Shown here: in pieces, positions 34,349-45,889 of the stretch
Layout: the number at the start of each line of letters is the position of its first letter
How positions within the stretch are numbered: position 1 is the first letter of the stretch
Notes under the pieces: generated by a model
Databases searched by the model: none
Told to the model about the DNA's origin: nothing
The model's input: the letters and a program-made list of their open reading frames with translations, nothing else
Assembly: GCF_026210795.1 (NCBI RefSeq)
Contig: NC_089446.1
Location: 3,315,001-3,379,000, forward strand
Source of the DNA: Rhizophagus irregularis
Lineage: Eukaryota; Glomeromycota; Glomeromycetes; Glomerales; Glomeraceae
Reading direction: 5' to 3'
Length of the DNA: 64,000 nucleotides
Made by a program: the position numbers and the translations under genes

Positions 34349-35732
34349 ATGGACAAAAATAATAATAATAAAAAAAAAACACTGAAACAGTCGAGCATGT
34401 AGACAAACGGAGAAAAACCGATGAATCTTCCGATGAATTAATTAATGGTTGGTTAAATTATATATTTTTGAAAAATAAAAATAATTATTACTAATATATT
34501 ATTATTTATATTATTTATATTCTACTGTTATAAAGAAGCTTTAACGAAAATATTGCGCCAGAATACAAAAATTTTATCCAAACTGGATATAATTATTTTC
34601 AACCAAAAGGCTTTAAAAAACAGAGTATTGAAAGTAGAAGAATTGGTCGATAAAAATAATGATAATAATCAAGGGGATGAAGAATATATAAAAGTAAGAC
34701 CCAAAAATACAAATATTTACGTAAATCATGGTTGAACATTTAGTAGTAATTCCTCATTAAATCATTATATTCTTGATTATAGAAAATAATCAAAGAAGTT
34801 GCTAAAAAGTTACTTGAAGCTTCAATATATCCTATTCCCGATGAACTTCGAGAGTTCACTAATAATTATATAAATGAAAACTACGATGATTTTATTAAAT
34901 GGTTTAAAAGATATGATAAATGAATTATATTTTATGAAAAAAACATTGCTTCTCCCGTAAATTTTGAGAAATTACGATTTTACATTAATTTATTGAAATT
35001 TAAATTTAAAATCTTTTCTTTAGCTTCTAGCTAAACATCGTAATGCCTGGGGTTCTTTAGCTTCTAAAGTGAAAGACATAATATATGTCGTTTTTAAAGA
35101 ATTTAACCTTCCCACAATCCCTGCCGTAAACACGGCATTAAAGAAAAGCGAAATAAGAAAATGAAAGAAAGCCCAGCCGTAAAAAATTGTTACGGTAATT
35201 TATTCAAAAAAATCAAGAATCTGGATCCGGAGACATATATGTCGAGAATCCTCCAAATACTTAAAGGCAAAAATCAATTATCTAATATGCAAATTGCATA
35301 TGCAATAAGTATTTGTGAAATTATTTTAAATCCGAAAAATTTACATATTCAGGTTACAGAATCTGTCATAAAACCCGTTTTAACGAAGAATTTGGTAAGC
35401 ATTAGAAATTTGAATAAATAGTAATATTTAAAAACTAATTTTGTTTTACTTCTTAGAAAAAAATTACAAGTAAGGATAATTATTCATATTCCGATAATGA
35501 CGAAATAGAAGCTTCCCAAGAAGCTAAAGAGACAAACAAAGGAGTTGATGAAGCAGCAGAAGTTGATGAAGCAGAAGAAGTAGCTGACGAAGCAGAAGAA
35601 GTATTACAAGAAAAGGAAGAAAATGAGATAAGAGAAGAAGACGAGGAGGAAGGCAGAAGAATTTATATAAGTAGTACAGATGAAGAGACAAAAGAAAGAA
35701 TGAGGCGATTAAAAAAACAATATAAAAAATAA
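34349..35732 (+). pseudogene. Multi-exon gene of the unknown family, copy 2
   Basis: Exons: E0 about 34349-34446 (MDKNNNNKKK, frameshift in the A-run, VEHVDKRRKTDESSDEL with an NLS-like KRRK); E1 34536-34693 (coiled coil, ILRQNTKILSKLDIIIFNQK, ends EEYIK before GTAAGA); E2 34783-34956 (KIIKEVAKKLLEASIYPIPD, ends before GTAAAT); E3 35024-35394 (RNAWGSLASKVKDIIYVVFK, frameshift near 35160, CYGNLFKKIKN, QIAYAISICEIILNP, donor GTAAGC); E4 35457-35732 (acidic Glu-rich tail, ending KKQYKK, TAA). In E2 a TGA at 34921 replaces the Trp that copy 1 still has (NQWIIF). Conserved phase and order with copy 1 prove gene-family relatedness. This copy has three lesions. Function unknown; likely nuclear from its basic N terminus and acidic tail. 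Confidence 0.6.
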
Positions 35733-35990
35733 AATAATAATTGACTATGCATATATTTTTTATATTTTAATATCCCCCCATATATTTTAATATCCCATTT
35801 ATTTTAATAAAGGAGATAATTTTCAAGTCAATAAATAAATACATGTTCGGGTAAAATATATTTGATCATTATGTAGTTGGCCACTTTATTTTGTGTAAAT
35901 GTGAAATATTACGATTGTAATAAATAAGAATGATTATTTTAGAAACTTGAATTACCAGATGAGATAGTAAGTTATGTAGCGTAATATAAG
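35733..35990. other. Spacer between the unknown gene and the satellite
   Basis: AT-rich with a duplicated ATATTTTAATATCCC word; nothing supportable. Confidence 0.4.
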
Positions 35991-35994
35991 TTAT

Positions 35995-38333
35995 TGAATT
36001 TATTACAGAATATTTCGACCGTAATGCTTCAAAATAGCCCTGTTCATTTCCGGTCGATCGCATTTTTCGGTGTACAACGCAACCATTTTCTGAACTTTTA
36101 GTTCGTTTTGAATACCAAAAACAACCAACCAAAATTAGATAATTTCTGTTTACATGATATTTAAGAAAAAGACATAAGTTATAATTTCCTTTTTAATCCT
36201 AACAAAATCAGTTACAGGAAATACAAGGAGTTTGAACTAAATTTCAATCTAAAGCAGTTCAATTTGCGATCGAAAATAAAAAAATTTTATTGGATAATTT
36301 TTGTACAACAAAATCTGACCGAAACATGTACCCGACCAGAAATGAACAAAGCTAATATTTACGATCACGTATTATTACAGAATATTTTGACCATAATGCT
36401 TCAAAACATTTACGATCATGTATTATTACGGAATATTTCGATCGTAATGCTTCGGAATATTTTCGATCACATATTATTACAGAATATTTCGATCGTAATA
36501 CTTCAGAACAATTGCGATATCATAATTCTACGGAATATTTCGATCGTAATGCTTCAGAATATTTACGATATCATAATTCTACGGAATATTTCGATCGTAA
36601 TGCTTCAGAACATTTACGATCACGTATTATTACGGAATATTTTGATCGTAATATTTCGAAACATTTACGATCACGTATTATTATGGAATATTTTGATTGT
36701 AATGCTTCGGAACATTTACAATATCGTAATTCTACAGAATATTTTGACCGTAATATTTCAAAACATTTACGATCACGTATTATTACGGAATATTTCGATC
36801 ATAATATTTTGAAATATTTATTATGGAATATTTCGATCGTAATGCTTCGGAACAATTGCGATATCATATTATTACGGAATATTTCGATCGTAATGTTTCG
36901 GAACAATTGCGATATCATATTATTACAGAATATTTCGATCGTAATGCTTCAGAACAATTGCGATATCATATTATTATGGAATATTTTGATCATAATGCTT
37001 CAGAACATTTTCGATCACATATTATTATAGAATATTTCAACCGTAATGCTTCAGAATGATTGCGATCACGTATTATTATGGAATATTTTAATCGTAATGC
37101 TTCGGAACATTTACGATATTGTAATTTTACAGAATATTTTGATCGTAATGCTTCAGAACATTTACGATATCGTAATTCTACAGAATATTTCGATCGTAAT
37201 GCTTCAGAACAATTGCGATATCATATTATTACAGAATATTTCAATCGTAATGCTTCGGAACATTTTTGATCACGTATTATTACGGAATATTTTGACCGTA
37301 ATGCTTCAGAACAATTGTGATCACGTATTATTACGGAATATTTCGATCATAATGCTTTGGAACATTTACGATATCGTAATTCTACGGAATATTTCGATCG
37401 TAATGCTTCGGAACAATTGCGATATCATATTATTACAGAATATTTTGATCGTAATGCTTCAGAACATTTTCGATCACGTATTATTATGGAATATTTCGAC
37501 CGTAATGCTTCAGAACAATTGCGATCACGTATTATTACAGAATATTTCGATCATAATGTTTCAGAATATTTACGATCACATATTATTACGTAATATTTCG
37601 ATCATAGCTTCGTTGTTGAATTGCATCACGTATTATTACAGAATATTTTGATTCGCCAACGTAATAATTGCGATATCATAATTCTACGAAATATTTTGAT
37701 CGTAACGCTTCAAAACATTTACGTATATCGTATTCGAATATTTTGATCGTAATGCTTCGGAACATTTACGATCACGTATTATTACAGAATATTTTGATCG
37801 TAATGCTTCAGAATATTTATGATCACGTATTATTACAGAATATTTCGATCGTAATATTTCGAAACATTTACGATCACGTATTATTATAGAATATTTTGAT
37901 TGTAATGCTTCAGAACATTTACGATCACGTATTATTACGGAATATTTCGATCGTAATATTTTGAAATATTTACGATCACGTATTATTACGGAATATTTTG
38001 ATCATAATGCTTCAGAACATTTACGATATCGTAATTCTACAGAATATTTCGATCGTAATGCTTCAGAACATTTATGATCACATATTATTTCAGAATATTT
38101 CAATCGTAATGCTTCGGAATATTTACGATCACGTATTATTACGGAATATTTTGACCGTAATATTTCGAAATATTTGCGATCACGTATTATTACGGAATAT
38201 TTTGACCGTAATGCTTCAGAACATTTACGATCATGTATTATTTTGGAATATTTCGATCGTAATGCTTCGGAACATTTACAATCCCGTATTATTTTGGAAT
38301 ATTTTGATCGTAAAATTACGTAGATTTATGGAA
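35995..38333 (+). repeat. 51-bp satellite array, about 40 copies, with a 17-aa reading frame
   Basis: The unit reads GAACATTTACGATCACGTAT, TATTACGGAATATTTCGATC, GTAATGCTTCG: 51 bp, so all units stay in one frame, encoding EHLRSRIITEYFDRNAS. The array runs from about 35995, is interrupted by a MITE at 36037-36352, and continues to about 38333. Two alternating versions are visible (ACGATCACG versus GCGATATCAT). Open runs up to about 170 codons occur, ended mainly by CGA-to-TGA changes at the CGATCG/CGATCACG sites. There is no start-codon context, intron or flanking coding. It is best treated as a satellite; coding is possible but unproven. Confidence 0.85.
36037..36352. mobile_element. TA-flanked MITE inside the satellite (316 bp)
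   Basis: GCCCTGTTCATTTCCGGTCG at 36037 versus inverted GCTTTGTTCATTTCTGGTCG at 36352, with TA on each side (36035-36036, 36353-36354). Excising it with one TA rejoins a normal satellite unit, so it inserted after array expansion. Non-coding, Tc1/mariner-type. Confidence 0.75.
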
Positions 38334-39010
38334 ATCTGTAAATCTACAGAACATTATGCCGTAAATGTACGTAATTTTACGAAAATCCGTAAACTTACGG
38401 AACATTATGCCGTGTTTAAATTCCTGATGTGGTATATTATACTTTTACCTTTAGTAATAGACTGAATAGTTCTTAGATTGTCATCATTTTCTATAATTTG
38501 ATTTCTTACATTGAGTTCTCACATTGAGACCTTTAATATTTGCAATTGAGTACCATCATACATTAAAATTTTAGTTCTTTTTGCAAAAATACTTACCAAC
38601 ATCTATAACCCACCGTTACTTTAATAAAGCAAATTGTATAAGAATATGAATCAGATTGAGTTTGTGCAATATTACGTAGCAAATAAACTAATGATTTAAC
38701 GACATTTGTTTCTTAGTTGATCTTAAAGTTTTTAGTTTTTGTTTTACCAGTTTTTCACAACAGAATTGCAAATGAGCTTTAATATCAGTTGCAACATTTT
38801 TTTAATTAAATGTTAATGAGATTCTATTCTGTAATTTCTTTCAGTTCAACCACTTCAGTAATATTTTTAGAAATAACAATATGCTAAATTAAGTACTAAT
38901 ATAATCATATATATGCTAATGACCAATTTATTAATTGCAGCAAGATATATAAAGTAAATATTACAAAATCATTACATCATTTCAAATCTGTGTAATACTA
39001 AAATTTATAA
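38334..39010. other. Satellite-like tail and AT-rich spacer
   Basis: 38334-38420 has two copies of TTACGGAACATTATGCCGT-type text. The rest is AT-rich without recognised genes. Confidence 0.4.
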
Positions 39011-40230
39011 TAATCAGTAAAGTTTATCTAAGCCACTTTTAGGCAGTGATTCTATTAGTTAATTAATTTAAAAAGGAAAAAATCATAACAATTTAATGTA
39101 GTATTTCCTTTTTTAGGTTTAATTTATCTATATATAGTAGCATAGCGAACATCTCTATTTTATCACAAATTTGCCAATCATTTGCCAATCATTTATTTGA
39201 TCTTATCATATAATACAAATAAATTATTTTCAATATTCTCATTATTATTATCTTCACTTAAACTATTATCATCTTCATCTTCAATTAAAAGTTTTTCATT
39301 ATTTTTTAATGATATAAATAAGTTTTTTTATTAGAAATATATTAATAACAAATAATTGGCTAATTTCTCTATAAGCAAAAAACCTGCATTATGGGTTAAA
39401 ACCTTGCATTGTTTTTTTTACAGATTATATATAATTAAAGGAATGTTCATGCAAAATTTCAAGTTTCAGTTTTGCATATTCAGCTTCGATCTTCAATTTT
39501 TATTCCAAAATTTCAAATTATCACATATTAATAATTTTGCATATAAAAATTAAAAATTATATAAATTATTTAATTTAAAGTTATACAACAATAAAGGTAG
39601 TATATTTTATTTTTTTCTTATTTAGGCATTTACTTTGCCTTGCACTTTTTTATAATTTAATCATTTTTTAATAAAATAAAACTTGTAATTGGCAAATGAT
39701 CGTCGAAAGTGATATAAAGCGTATTCATTTATGCTATATATAGTAGGATTTTTAAAAATTTTCAATTATAAATTTTACTTTAGGTTTCTGGTGATCTATC
39801 TTATAAATAAGCAGGATCCTGATAAGACATGTAACAGAATATTACATATACATTTATTTTTTTAAGTATTCATAAATATAAGAATTATTAACTTTCATCC
39901 TATTATATATTGACATTATATAATAGTTATTTTATATTAAAAATATGTAATGTAATTTTTTTACTTGATGTACTGTAAATTTAATATAAATAATTATATA
40001 ATAATAGAACCCTGCTTATTTCTAATAAAGATTTCTGAAAAAAATTTTAAATTTACTAGTAATTTTACCAGCAAATCCTATTGGTTAATTGATCTAAAAA
40101 GGAAAAAAATCATAACAATTTAATGTAACATTTCTTTTTTAAGGTATAATTTATCTATATATAGTAAGATCTTCAAAAATAATTTTACTTTGGGTTTTCG
40201 GTAACCTAAAGTGAGGACCTATAACAATAG
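39011..40230. repeat. Two decayed MITE copies related to the 3.5-kb element
   Basis: The block CATAACAATTTAATGTA with following TTTATCTATATATAGTA occurs at about 39085-39140 and 40105-40165. Ends resembling the 3533-4659 TIR (CTGCTTA.TTCTAATA) occur inverted near 39800-39818 and direct near 40009-40030, followed by GGTGATCT/GGTAACCT-type words. Boundaries and TSDs could not be fixed. No genes in this stretch; the short frame at 39356 is not supported. Confidence 0.4.
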
Positions 40231-40349
40231 GGTCCAATAGAATTTTACTCATGCTAGAATTTTATCATCTATTTAAGACTATCACTTATTAATTAACCCT
40301 ATTACTTGTTTGATCTGTAAAATACTTTCATAAATAGCTGTGTTTAAAT

Positions 40350-43073
40350 ATGCCACCTCTATTATATAGTGAAGTAGTTAAAAAGAATAAAAAAGAATAC
40401 AAAAAAAAATACGAAAAAGAGTATGAGAACGAGAAAAAACATGAAAAGGAGTTGTATAGTAAAGAATGTGTTGCCCAGGGTATTAACTTTGTTGTCAATC
40501 AAGCAAGTAGGAGATTGAAAGTCTCAAATGTTTATGAAAAATTTACCTGTTATTTAGCAACTATATTGGCAAGAGATAAAGAGGTAGTTGCAGTGTGGTT
40601 GAAAAATATATCAGATCAGTGCTATGAAATTTATCTTTCTAAGAACTTTGATTGGCTTGACAAAGATGTTGAGTATATTAATAATATTATGAAATATCTG
40701 AAAAATATATCAAAAAATGCTCCTATAATATCAAATGATAATGAATCTGATCTTTTTAAGGAAGTGTTGTCATACTGCTCTAAAAAAATAAAATCTAGAT
40801 TGGATAAACTTAAGAAAGATATTGAAAATAGTGATGACAGAGACATTAAATCTTTCAGAGATTTTTTTTCAGCTATGGTTGATGATACAAGTAATACAGA
40901 ATTGATTAAGATATCTCAAGCTTGTAACAAGTATTATGTGCAACTTGAAGATAAGTCTTACATCTCCAAAAAATTTTTAGGACATATTAGGAAAGTGGGG
41001 TCTTATAATACGTCTATTAAAGGTATCATAAAATGTGCACGTGAGATACAATATAAATCACTATTCTCTAACATTAAAGTAGTTAAAGTAAAGCCTTATA
41101 TCATAAATAATCAGCCCATATATTCGTGGAAAAATATCATCAAAAGGTTTATTGATGAAGGCAAATATAAATGTTTCATGAAGAGGTGTTTGAAAAAGCC
41201 TAAAGTAATGGAAAGAATCAATAAAGTATATACCGATAATGCCACATATACTTGCCGCCCATATAAATGGGATTGGGAGAATCCCATATCCCATCCCACC
41301 CATATCCCATCCCATATCCCATTTATCCCATCCCATTTGTCATAATCCCATTCCAATCCCAAATCCCATTCCCATTCCAATCCCATATCCCATATCCCAT
41401 CCCATATCCCATTAATCTTATACATGTATATTGTGTAACCTTGCTCCCATTGGTCTATATATCACGTGATGTTACACAAAATTCCAAAAAAGGAAAATTT
41501 TCTTCCCACAAAAAATGGGAGATTTGGTTTCACATGCATTCCGAAAAAGGAAATTTTTATGCCGATCATATAATTCCGGCCAGAATTACAGCTCTAGTAT
41601 TACGGTCATTTTTCAAATTAGTTTTTTGCGATTTTCTCAATATCCAGTGATCCAATTTTGATAAACTTTTTTTTAATTTGTAGTTAATATTAAGCTCTAT
41701 AAAATAAAAATATTTCTTGCAAGAAATAATAAAAAAAAAAGAGCAGATTAGGTTAATTTTTGCAAAAAGCCATTATGAATTCTATAATAGATGTCTGAGG
41801 TCCTGTAATATCAATTAAATAAGAAATATTTGGAATTAATTTTTTATTGTTGCATTTGCCTTTTTATTATAAAAAAAACATTACAAAATTATAAATTTTT
41901 TATAACAAAAATGTAATATTTTAACTTTATTTTAACCTATCTATTAAAATAATAAAAAATTTATCTATAAAATAATAAATAATAATTAATTAACATCAAA
42001 TGCTTAGTATTTAATTAAAATGGCTTGTTATTCAATAAAAATGGATTTAGTTTTCTAATTTTTTTAATTCAAATTTAAATTATTAGCATATACAGTATAA
42101 GATATAATATCTTTAAAGAGATTTATTTATAATTTTTTGTATATTTAATTATTTGTAAAGTATTAACCTATTAAGCATTCATATTATTATCATATAATCT
42201 GTAATTAATCAATTCTTAGATTAAAGAGTATTATATTTGAAAAAATTTTATGTTAAAAAAAAAGGAGTTTGCTATTTATCGCCGAAGTCACGTAATTTTT
42301 AATTTTGGCCGGAATTAAGTGATCGACATAAAATTTCCTTTTTTGGAGTATTGTGTAACTCATTTCCCCGTTTTTGATGAGAATCAAAATTTCCTTTTTT
42401 GGATTGTGTAACGATACTCAAGTGCCCAAAAAGGAAAATTTGGCCGGAATTATAAAATTTGGCTGAAATTATAGGAAATGGGATTTGGGATGGGATTTGG
42501 GATTTGGGATGGGATTGGGATTGGGATTTGGGATTGGAATGGGAATGGGATTTGGGATTTGGGATGGAATGGGATGGGATGGGATGGGACTCCCATCCCA
42601 TTTAAATGGGCGGCAAGTATAATGCCACACAACAACAACTTGATGGTGATGACGTTACAAAACGTATATACTTACATGCGGAAATGAACATATTGGCCTC
42701 AATTATCGACAATAAAATTAAAAGTAGGGTGTTTATAGCAGTGTCAAAGAGATGTTGTTACTTGTGCGAACATTTTATTAAATTTGCAATAAAACAAGGA
42801 TATAATATCGTCGTCACCGGGGAACATGGAAAAATATATGGTAGTTGGGTACTTCCGCATGTAAAGGATAACGACTTCAAGGCCAGATTCTTGACATATA
42901 TACTAAAAAATCTTGATAAAATCATAGAGAAAAACCTAGACCACTATACCGATAATTTGCCAGCGGATTCTGACAGCGATGAAGATAGTCCAGATCCAGA
43001 TGATGATGGTAATGAATTTATGGATAAATATGAACAAAGTCATATGGATCTTGAGAAGTATACCCTACTATAA
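40350..43073 (+). pseudogene. OTT_1508-like deaminase-type gene, copy 2, split by a transposon
   Basis: The 5' part (40350-41246) starts MPPLLYSEVVKKNKKEYKKK and carries the same helical region as the intact copy at 6872 (KELYSKECVAQ, FDWLDKDVEYI, PIYSWKNIIKRFID) up to the ATG CCA CA target site. A 1375-bp element follows. The 3' part (from 42622) holds the complete zinc motif: YLHAEMNIL with HAE at 42675-42683 and KRCCYLCEHF, with an acidic tail ending at TAA 43071-43073. Both halves are free of stops, so the insertion is young or the parts are still constrained. The upstream half would read 33 foreign residues before stopping. The downstream half can start at an ATG in the element's own terminal repeat (42606), giving a 155-aa protein of essentially the deaminase core. 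Activity of either product is unknown. Confidence 0.8.
41247..42621. mobile_element. hAT-type element with perfect 16-bp TIRs in deaminase copy 2
   Basis: TATACTTGCCGCCCAT at 41247-41262 is exactly inverted at 42606-42621. Target duplication ATGCCACA lies at 41239-41246 and 42622-42629. Inside each end are CCCATCCCATATCCC-type tandem words, inverted relative to each other. Farther in, paired GGCCAGAATTA and CCAAAAAAGGAAAATTTT inverted blocks occur (41475-41600, 42300-42460). The centre is AT-rich and non-coding. Perfect TIR and TSD mean a recent insertion. Confidence 0.9.
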
Positions 43074-43484
43074 CCTTAATATATTTTTTTAACAAGGCTG
43101 CGTGAAATTTAGAAAATAATCAATATGTGCAATTTTCAATTTGTGAGCTATACTTTTTTTATATAAACATTATAATTAGGGAACAGATTTGGAGAGAAAA
43201 GTGTACTATCAATAAAGCATAAAAGTTCAAAGCGAAACTTTTTTTTCTTGCAAATGAATGTAGAAAGTTAGCTTAAATCGAGTTCTAACCCATAAAATGA
43301 GAGTTTTCATACTATCTAATACAACTTTTCGCTTATCTACTACTACGCTTTCGTTTCTAGTCCACATATGATATAAAAATTATATTAACGCAAGAGATAA
43401 AGTGATTTTGGATATATCTGTGGACAAAATATCTCGACCACTCAACAGATCTATCTCATTTTAGGATTTTGATCGTTGATGACA
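43074..43484. repeat. 3' flank of deaminase copy 2, duplicate of 8177-8718
   Basis: Matches the flank of copy 1 from the stop codon on (ACAAGGCTGCGTGAAATTTA, CACATATGATATAAAAATTA). Its last part (GGATTTTGATCGTTGATG, near 43463) matches copy 3 at about 58195, in a stretch deleted from copy 1. Confidence 0.75.
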
Positions 43485-43859
43485 TTTCGTCACGATCAGC
43501 GTCATGTGTAAATAATTTATCTGAACGGCGACTGTGCAAAGCTTCGTCTTTTTTTTCGAACAGTAGGATGATTGTGACATTTTGTCACGGTTTTTCAATA
43601 ACCTAAAATTTCGCAGAGCTCGCCTTAAGCCCAGTCTCAGCATGTTAATAATAAAAATCATGTGACCGCGTGAAAAAATTCACGCACTAAAAAAATTTTT
43701 TTATTATTACAGCAAAAATAAATACAAAGGTTTAGGGGCCATTTGCCTGGCATACGACTAAATTCTATCCTACGCCCGCACGCTCATCCCCTAATAAAAT
43801 TTTTCGTCCTTACTAGAGAACCATCAACTTCTCAAACCTTTTTAACACCTCGGCGAAGT

Positions 43860-44545
43860 TCCGCATCATCATTCATTATTTCTCGATAAGTACTATGTGA
43901 TAGTTATCTTTCGAGCAATAAATCCTTTCCGGTGTATACATGAGGAAGTACCAGTCCGAGGCTAAACAAAGGAAGACATGAGTTAGTATATACAAACGAT
44001 TGATAAAAAAATCATACAAGGACCGAAAAGTTCTACCCGTGGTAAATGCTATGGATGCTTTCCTCTTTCTCATGTTTTTATGGTGGGAGCTTTCAAGTTG
44101 CATTATGTTCTGCATGAATCCAGCCACTAAATCCTTTTGTTTTCCCTCGATTATGGCTATTAACACGCAAATTTCGAGCGACATCTACGACTTTGCGTCG
44201 CGTATCGACTCGGCCTGAGTACTTGCCGTCTACAACTTCGAACCGGGGTCCACCGGTCAAAGGTGAATTCCTTTGCCGAACCTATAATTCCCATCCTGCG
44301 TTTTATCTCTGTTATACACTGCTTTAGCAGGTCCTCCTTTCATGCCATAATCTCGAAAATCTTTGCTTGGTCATTTCAAGGAAGTTCGAACCATTAATCT
44401 CTTCTAAAATTTTTGAGAGCTGTCTCGCTAAGCCTTAAGTTCTGGTTCTTCAAAAACGAGATAGGTTCAGCCGTGCCATATTTTTTAACATCGTTCGCTA
44501 GCGTGACCGTCTCATTTCCAACAGCAGTGGTATAATAAAATTATC
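43860..44545 (-). pseudogene. Relic of a SAM-domain family gene expanded in mycorrhizal fungi
   Basis: On the minus strand, across frameshifts: LANDVKKYGTAEPISFLKNQ and NLRLSETALKNF, then INGSNFLEMTKQRFSRYG and MKGGPAKAV. This is the helical pattern of a SAM-like domain (FL...L.L....F....I.G..FL.LT...F...G...G.A). From 44184 a second block reads MSLEICVLIAIIEGKQKDLV, AGFMQNIMQLES and SDWYFLMYTPERIYCSKDNY, ending at 43876. G+C is visibly higher than in the surroundings. I recall this combination as typical of large families in Rhizophagus-like genomes; the function is unknown. Several frameshifts and no start make this a dead copy. The stretch between 43485 and 43860 shows only GTGACATTTTGTCAC-type palindromic words. 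Confidence 0.5.
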
Positions 44546-44829
44546 AAATATAAAAAATAAATAGAATAAAATAAATATTAAAATCACGCGTCAGGCGCGA
44601 AATATTTCATCACATGATTAAACTGAAATTATGACTAAACTGAAAAATATATCACAATCCGTAATCCGTGCAGATACACGAATGATGGATACACAGATTC
44701 AAACTCTAATTAAAAATTATCTCAATTAGTAGTACCCCTACCTGATTGAAATCTGATTGGCTAAAAAAATATTACTATTAAATATTAAATATTATATATA
44801 ATTAAGGATTTTTTTTTTATTGCTACGGC

Positions 44830-45823
44830 AATATATCGCGAACATTCTTATCCTGGGCCACGGTCCGGATGCTTATCCTGGACCAGCAAATCTAATTGGA
44901 TAAGATTGTTTTGTGTCTTTAAAAAAACAATTAAAAAAAAGTTACAAAATGCCTTTTTTTAAAAGCATTTAATACTACCGTTTTAAAGTAATATGTTATT
45001 TAAAATTTGTATTTTGGTATGCATTTTATTAAACTTTATTAATAAATAAGTAAAATTCATATATAACTTTAAAAAAAAGGTCTTTACATTATTTTTTACT
45101 GTAATTTTATTATTAAAATTATTTTAACGTTAATATCAAAATAAAAGTACAAAGTAATATTATATTAGCTTTAAAAGTAATGTTATAAATGTGTAATTTA
45201 CTTAACCCCAAAACTTAAAAAAAAAAAACACTTGATTTCCAGAATAATATTAATATATCATAAAACTCTTCAAAAAGAAAATAAAAAACATTTAGCATTA
45301 TCATAAAACTACAATAAATACAATTAAAATTAAAATATACAAGCTTACACTGGTAAAAAAATAATTTATCCTACACATATCTTACACATATTGGGTACTT
45401 AAAATGTAGAAAATCATACACAAATAATACACATATCATACACATATCGGGTACTAATATATATATCATACATATATCAGGTACTGATAGGTATACTATA
45501 TATATAAGTACCCGATATGTATATGATATGTGTATTATTTGTGTATGATTTTCTACATTTTGAGTACCCGATATATGTAAGATATGTGTAGGATATGTGT
45601 AGGATAGACCATTTTTTTACCAGTGTTAAATGAAATATGAAATACTAAATACTAACATAGTACCACAAAAAAGAATAGAGAAAGAGTGAAAGATAGGAAA
45701 AGTGAGAGATAAAATAAATTATGCCAGAGCTATGTAATAAAAGTGCTGATTAGCCAATCAAAAGTTGACTGATCCAGAATAAGCATTTGGACCAGTGGAT
45801 CAGGTTAAGGATGGCCATATATC
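44830..45823. mobile_element. Putative hAT-type element with TTATCCTGG/GGTCCGGA ends
   Basis: Left end AATATATCGCGAACATTCTT with TATCCTGGGCCACGGTCC pairs imperfectly with the inverted right end GATATATGGCCATCCTTAAC with CTGATCCACTGGTCC. Flanking octamers GCTACGGC (44822-44829) and GCTAGTCC (45824-45831) agree at 6 of 8 positions. No coding. A palindromic element is nested at 45348-45625. The boundaries are tentative. Confidence 0.5.
45348..45625. mobile_element. Palindromic MITE with TTA target duplication (278 bp)
   Basis: CACTGGTAAAAAAATAATTT at 45348 and inverted CACTGGTAAAAAAATGGTCT at 45625, flanked by TTA on both sides (45345-45347, 45626-45628). The arms stay complementary nearly to the centre (TCCTACACATATCTTACACA, GGGTACT, ACATATC). 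A trinucleotide TTA target is usual for PIF/Harbinger; CACTA-type is the alternative. The whole element could fold into one long hairpin. Confidence 0.8.
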
Positions 45824-45889
45824 GCTAGTCCTCAAATGTTATGTGTTTAGACTATTATAATGTGATTAGTTTATCATTATTTTTATTAT

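Noticed and set aside
36264-38465. Several separate proteins made of I-V-M-L-R-N repeats
   Set aside because: These are out-of-frame readings of the 51-bp satellite, with no start context or introns.
41061-41425. Gly/Trp/Asp-rich minus-strand ORFs (GWDMGWDKWD)
   Set aside because: They come from CCCATCCCATATCCC tandem words in the hAT-type element ends.
42299-42687. Ser/His/Pro and Gly/Met/Trp-rich ORFs
   Set aside because: Composition artefact of the inverted GGGATGGGATT words at the right end of the same element.
43461-43661. 66-aa minus-strand ORF
   Set aside because: It overlaps the duplicated deaminase flank at one end and palindromic GTGACATTTTGTCAC words at the other, with no support as coding.
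44220-44400. tRNA-like text (TTCGAACC) near 44240 and 44370
   Set aside because: No cloverleaf arms could be paired around either site, and the surrounding sequence reads as a decayed coding region on the other strand.
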